From Rhodobacteraceae bacterium HLUCCA08 (GTDB taxonomy: Bacteria; Pseudomonadota; Alphaproteobacteria; Rhodobacterales; Rhodobacteraceae): 54,019 nt of DNA. Each line of letters opens with the position of its first letter. The stretch's first letter is position 1. A program made the translations under genes and the position numbers. A model generated the notes under the pieces. It worked only from the letters and a program-made list of their open reading frames with translations, did not search any database and was not told the origin of the DNA. Positions 50,665-54,019 of the stretch are shown here, one piece after another. Where the stretch lies: the NCBI GenBank assembly GCA_001314655.1, contig LJSF01000011.1:1-54019 (forward strand). The letters run 5' to 3'.

Positions 50665-50826
50665 CGTCTTTGCCTCGTGTCGGGCCCGGCCCTGTTTTCG
50701 GGCCTTCGGGCGGGTTGCTCGGGCGCCATTATGGGCCAGCGACCGGTGTTTGGCAATTGCGACGCAGGGGCGCGGCGCGGGCTGATCCCCATTGCCAAAG
50801 CGCGCAATCCCCCGCATATCCCGGCC

Positions 50827-52629
50827 ATGAGCACAGACCTGTCCCATATCCGCAACTTCTCCATCGTCGCCCATATCGACCACGGGAAATCCACCCTGGC
50901 CGACCGGCTGATCCAGGCCACCAACACCGTGGCCGATCGCGACATGAAGGAGCAGCTTCTGGACGCGATGGATATCGAGCGCGAGCGCGGCATCACCATC
51001 AAGGCCAACACCGTGCGCATCGATTACGAGGCGCTGAACGGCGAACATTACGTGTTGAACCTGATCGACACCCCCGGCCATGTGGATTTCGCCTACGAGG
51101 TGTCCCGCTCGATGCGCGCCGTCGAAGGCTCGCTTCTGGTGGTCGACAGCACCCAGGGGGTCGAGGCGCAGACGCTGGCCAATGTCTATCAGGCGATCGA
51201 CGCGGATCACGAGATCGTGCCGGTCTTCAACAAGATCGACCTGCCGGCCTCGGATGTCAGCCGCGTCGCCGAACAGGTCGAGGACGTGATCGGCATCGAC
51301 GCCTCGGGGGCGATCCCGGTCAGCGCCAAGACCGGCGAAGGCATCCGCGAGGTGCTGGAGGCCATCGTCCACCACCTGCCCGCCCCGCAGGGCACCCGCG
51401 ACGCGCCGCTCAAGGCGATGCTGGTGGACAGCTGGTACGACCCCTATCTGGGCGTGGTCGTGCTGGTCCGGATCATGGACGGCGTGTTGAAAAAGGGCGA
51501 CCGGATCAAGATGATGCAGACCGGCGCGGTCTACCCGGTCGACCGTATCGGCGTCTTCCGGCCGCAGATGGCCCGGATCGACGAACTCGGCCCCGGAGAG
51601 ATCGGCTTTCTCACCGCCTCGATCAAGCAGGTCCGCGACACCAAGGTCGGCGACACGATCACCACCGAAAAGAAGGGTGTCGAGACCCCCCTGCCGGGCT
51701 TCAAACCCTCGCAGCCGGTGGTGTTCTGCGGCCTGTTTCCGGTCGACAGCGCCGAATTCGAGGATCTGCGCGACGCGATCGAAAAGCTCGCCCTCAACGA
51801 CGCCTCGTTCAGCTACGAGATGGAGACCTCGGCCGCGCTCGGCTTCGGCTTTCGCTGCGGCTTTCTCGGCCTGCTGCATCTGGAGGTCGTGCGCGACCGG
51901 ATCGAGCGGGAATACGATATCGACCTGATCACCACCGCGCCCTCGGTGGTCTATCACGTCTACATGCGCGACGGGTCCATGCAGGAACTGCACAACCCCG
52001 CCGACATGCCCGACCTGACCCATGTCGCCCATATCGAGGAGCCGCGGATCAAGGCGACGATCCTGGTGCCGGACGAATTCCTCGGCGACGTGCTGAAGCT
52101 CTGCCAGGACCGTCGCGGCATCCAGCTCGAACTGACCTATGCCGGCTCGCGGCCGCTGGTGGTCTATGACCTGCCGCTGAACGAGGTGGTGTTCGATTTC
52201 TACGACCGCCTGAAATCGGTGACCAAGGGCTATGCCAGTTTCGATTACGCGCTGACCGGTTATCGCCAGGACAACCTGGTCAAGATGCAGGTCCTGGTGA
52301 ACGACGAACCGGTCGACGCCCTGTCGATGATGGTCCACCGCGACCGGGCCGAGCTGCGCGGCCGGGCGATGTGCGAGAAGTTGAAGGACCTGATCCCCCG
52401 CCACATGTTCAAGATCCCGATCCAGGCGGCCATCGGCGGCAAGGTGATCGCGCGCGAGACTCTTTCGGCCCTGCGCAAGGACGTGACCGCCAAGTGCTAT
52501 GGGGGGGATGCGACGCGAAAGCGGAAATTGCTCGACAAGCAGAAGGCGGGCAAGAAGAAGATGCGCCAGTTCGGGAAGGTGGATATCCCGCAAGAGGCGT
52601 TTATCAGTGCGTTGAAGATGGATAGCTAA
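50827..52629 (+). CDS. lepA: Elongation factor 4 (LepA)
   Basis: The product is 600 residues, the usual length. G1 is [21 protein letters not shown]2 is [14 protein letters not shown]3 is [16 protein letters not shown] and G4 is [11 protein letters not shown]. The LepA-specific C-terminal domain ([20 protein letters not shown] to [20 protein letters not shown]) is complete. It back-translocates or rescues stalled ribosomes. A GC hairpin follows 11 bases after the stop. Confidence 0.97.
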   Translation: MSTDLSHIRNFSIVAHIDHGKSTLADRLIQATNTVADRDMKEQLLDAMDIERERGITIKANTVRIDYEALNGEHYVLNLIDTPGHVDFAYEVSRSMRAVEGSLLVVDSTQGVEAQTLANVYQAIDADHEIVPVFNKIDLPASDVSRVAEQVEDVIGIDASGAIPVSAKTGEGIREVLEAIVHHLPAPQGTRDAPLKAMLVDSWYDPYLGVVVLVRIMDGVLKKGDRIKMMQTGAVYPVDRIGVFRPQMARIDELGPGEIGFLTASIKQVRDTKVGDTITTEKKGVETPLPGFKPSQPVVFCGLFPVDSAEFEDLRDAIEKLALNDASFSYEMETSAALGFGFRCGFLGLLHLEVVRDRIEREYDIDLITTAPSVVYHVYMRDGSMQELHNPADMPDLTHVAHIEEPRIKATILVPDEFLGDVLKLCQDRRGIQLELTYAGSRPLVVYDLPLNEVVFDFYDRLKSVTKGYASFDYALTGYRQDNLVKMQVLVNDEPVDALSMMVHRDRAELRGRAMCEKLKDLIPRHMFKIPIQAAIGGKVIARETLSALRKDVTAKCYGGDATRKRKLLDKQKAGKKKMRQFGKVDIPQEAFISALKMDS

Positions 52630-52640
52630 GCCTACCGTAG

Positions 52641-52658
52641 GCCGGGCTTCAGCCCGGC
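52641..52658. terminator. Hairpin downstream of lepA
   Basis: GCCGGGC (52641-52647) pairs with GCCCGGC (52652-52658) around TTCA, 11 bases past the lepA stop. There is no T tract, so termination is probable rather than certain. Confidence 0.6.
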
Positions 52659-52708
52659 ATCCCGGCTAGAACGTTGACACGCTGCGCCTTGCCCGGTTTC
52701 ATTTCCAA

Positions 52709-52972
52709 ATGAACTGTCGCGCAACCACTGTTCGGTTCGATGAAGACAACATGTGGGTCGGGCTTGCCGATGTCCGCACCATCGGTGTGCCCTTGGCCTG
52801 GTTCCCGCGAATTCTAAACACCTCAGAGGCGGCCCGCACGGCAGTGCAGATTTCCCCCTTCGGCCTGCATTGGGAGACGCTGGACGAGGACATCTCGGTC
52901 TCAGCGCTATTGGCCGACGCGCCGGGGCGGCGGCGGAGTAGGGTTTCTTTAGCGAAAGCAATGCAAGCTTGA
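52709..52972 (+). CDS. DUF2442 family protein
   Basis: The product is 87 residues. DNMWVGLADVRTIGVPLAWF, PRILNTSEAARTAVQISPFG and LHWETLDEDISVSALLA follow the DUF2442 pattern. These small proteins usually sit behind a DUF4160 gene in toxin-antitoxin-like pairs; no partner is seen here, so this is an orphan. The start at 52709 has no strong ribosome-binding site. Confidence 0.75.
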   Translation: MNCRATTVRFDEDNMWVGLADVRTIGVPLAWFPRILNTSEAARTAVQISPFGLHWETLDEDISVSALLADAPGRRRSRVSLAKAMQA

Positions 52973-53005
52973 AGGCCGTTTGTATCTAAAGAGAAAGAGG
53001 AAGCG

Positions 53006-53248
53006 GTGGTTGAGATATTGGCAATAATAGGAGCCTCAGTGGTTCTTTATCTAGGGTTTCTTTTCGTTAAGTTCACCCAATTCAGAACAAAGCTCTATAA
53101 CGAATTCGGTCGGCGTGGCGTGTCGTATGAAGTGGCAGACAATGCCTACACAATTGCTGGGGATTTCATAAATTCCCTTCACGCAAATGGAAAAAACATA
53201 GACGAAATAGTTGATGAGGTCATGTTTAGGTATCCGGACCTATTTTAA
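53006..53248 (+). CDS. Small orphan protein with an N-terminal membrane helix
   Basis: The product is 80 residues from GTG 53006 (AAGAGGAAG upstream). One membrane helix (ILAIIGASVVLYLGFLFVKF) is followed by a soluble helical tail ending NIDEIVDEVMFRYPDLF. Codon use is much more AT-rich than in the rest of the window. No family is recognised. It ends immediately next to a convergent gene (stops at 53246 and 53249). Confidence 0.6.
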   Translation: MVEILAIIGASVVLYLGFLFVKFTQFRTKLYNEFGRRGVSYEVADNAYTIAGDFINSLHANGKNIDEIVDEVMFRYPDLF

Positions 53249-53593
53249 CTACTGATTTAGATAAGTGTAGATAATCAAAACTGAACAAGCGAGCGACACT
53301 AGAGCCAGAGCGAAGCTCATTGTATAAACGGTAACAAAGCTGTCCCGTGTGACTACAATCGGAGCTATTATCCAATAGCCCAATGCGAGAGCCGCCAGTG
53401 GTATCCACCAAGAAAAAAGAAAAAAGGATAGGATAAACGATGCGATTCCAGAAAGTGATCCGGCAAGCTCAAAAAGAACCTGGGCTCCTGGCTTTCTCAT
53501 ATTGTCCTGATGAAGCCAACCACCGCGCGCCATGAGTAGGTGGAGGCGCGCCAATATCCCGCTGCAACCTAAGCCGACGAACAAGTAAACCAT
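53249..53593 (-). CDS. Small orphan multi-helix membrane protein
   Basis: The product is 114 residues with three hydrophobic segments (MVYLFVGLGCSGILARLHLL; GIASFILSFFLFSWWIPLAA with LALGYWIIAP; MSFALALVSLACSVLIIYTY). AT-rich codons match its neighbour, so the two probably arrived together. The ATG at 53593 has GAGAGGAAG just upstream. No family is recognised. Confidence 0.6.
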   Translation of the reverse strand: MVYLFVGLGCSGILARLHLLMARGGWLHQDNMRKPGAQVLFELAGSLSGIASFILSFFLFSWWIPLAALALGYWIIAPIVVTRDSFVTVYTMSFALALVSLACSVLIIYTYLNQ

Positions 53594-53962
53594 CGAATCT
53601 TCCTCTCACATCGCTTGAGCAAAGCGTAGCAAGTGATATTTGGCGTAACAATCTATGAAAAACGCAAGGTAGAAGTCGATCAAGCTAGTTAAGTTCCCCC
53701 TTTTTGAACCAGATCAACGCTGCTCACCCAAACATTTACAGTATTTCAGATATGCCTAATCTAGGGGGAGGCATCCAGTCTGCCCCCCAGGGGCGGGCGC
53801 TTTCAGCACCCACCCCTCGGGCCGGGCGCTGCCCTACCCACCTCACCCCACCCTCACACCTCCTTGAGTGCCCCTGTCCGCGTGTCCCCTCGGCGCTAGG
53901 GTCAGGACCCATTGATTTCTGTGCAGAGGCGTGATTCACGGTTCGAAAAACGAGCGGTGAAC
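53594..53962. other. Gap before the right-hand insertion sequence
   Basis: No supported gene. The first ~150 bases are AT-rich like the two preceding genes; the rest (53760-53890) is a C-rich, low-complexity tract (GGGGGAGGC, CCCCCCAGGGGCGGGCG) without coding character. The insertion sequence's left end probably starts near 53897. Confidence 0.5.
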
Positions 53963-54019
53963 ATGTCTGATCTATTTTGGCTCACGGACGCGCAGATGGC
54001 GCGCCTTGAGCCCTTCTTC
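53897..54019 (+). mobile_element. Left end of an IS5-family-like insertion sequence, cut by the window edge
   Basis: GGGTCAGGACCC just before the transposase start resembles the terminal repeat of IS5/IS427-type elements, and a transposase start lies 66 bases inside. The exact end is an estimate, since no right end is visible. Confidence 0.5.
53963..54019 (+). CDS. IS5-family-type transposase, N-terminal fragment (continues past window)
   Basis: Nineteen codons are present, MSDLFWLTDAQMARLEPFF, which match the very conserved opening of IS5/IS427-type transposases (D-L-F-W-L-T/S-D-x-Q-x-x-x-L-x-P-F/L). The DDE catalytic residues lie beyond the window. Confidence 0.75.
   Translation, partial: MSDLFWLTDAQMARLEPFF

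Noticed and set aside
53704-53934. Open frame starting MNQINAAHPNIYSIS
   Set aside because: It runs through a C-rich low-complexity tract, lacks a ribosome-binding site, and has no protein-like second half.

Overview
The window is GC-rich DNA from an alphaproteobacterium, most likely a member of the Rhodobacteraceae/Rhodobacterales. The evidence is the gcrA cell-cycle regulator, DUF1467 and paired DUF6455 genes, the strong G/C bias at third codon positions, and the general gene repertoire. No rRNA or tRNA genes, CRISPR array or prophage were seen.

Layout. (1) 1-3.4 kb is a mobile-element patch: an IS3-family element (2-2884) whose orfB is broken by a one-base insertion and by a nested IS110/IS1111-type element (875-2504), followed by a two-copy repeat resembling an IS21-family end. 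(2) 3.4-6.6 kb carries two coupled DUF21/CBS (CNNM/CorC-type) membrane proteins behind a 22-codon leader ORF, divergent from a UPF0114 membrane protein. (3) 6.8-12.1 kb is an accessory and partly decayed stretch. It holds a winged-helix regulator, an HxlR regulator divergent from a tautomerase/truncated-haemoglobin/cupin operon, and remnants of a GlxA-type AraC regulator, a DUF4242-like gene, an aryl-sulfotransferase-like gene and a LacI-type DNA-binding domain. (4) 12.1-26.2 kb is chromosomal: a DUF1800/DUF1501 secreted pair, a Flp-like pilin, a response regulator, methylmalonyl-CoA epimerase, an HDAC-like deacetylase, an M48 lipoprotein protease, haemolysin III, PPK2 between two DUF6455 genes, and rimO.

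(5) 26.2-36.1 kb is the most coherent system. It is a ten-gene minus-strand operon, mostly with 4-base ATGA overlaps, that combines neuB, neuC and a neuA-like gene (synthesis and CMP-activation of a nonulosonic/sialic-type acid), an SDR, a Gfo/Idh dehydrogenase, a GT25 and a second glycosyltransferase-like protein, a methyltransferase-like protein and two different GT30 (WaaA/KdtA-type) transferases. An LpxL-type acyltransferase lies just upstream. The set reads as a surface-sugar (LPS) decoration locus, and the doubled GT30 genes raise the possibility that one of them transfers the nonulosonic acid rather than Kdo.

(6) 37.1-52.6 kb is again chromosomal: cytochrome b561, gcrA, argD-argF, a GDSL hydrolase, hrpB, meaB, rpmB, a PCu(A)C copper chaperone, a sirtuin, a low-molecular-weight phosphatase and lepA. 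Two near-identical AT-rich perfect palindromes sit after argF and rpmB. (7) 52.7-54.0 kb turns AT-richer, holds three small orphan genes and ends in the start of an IS5-type transposase, so the window is flanked by mobile DNA at both ends.
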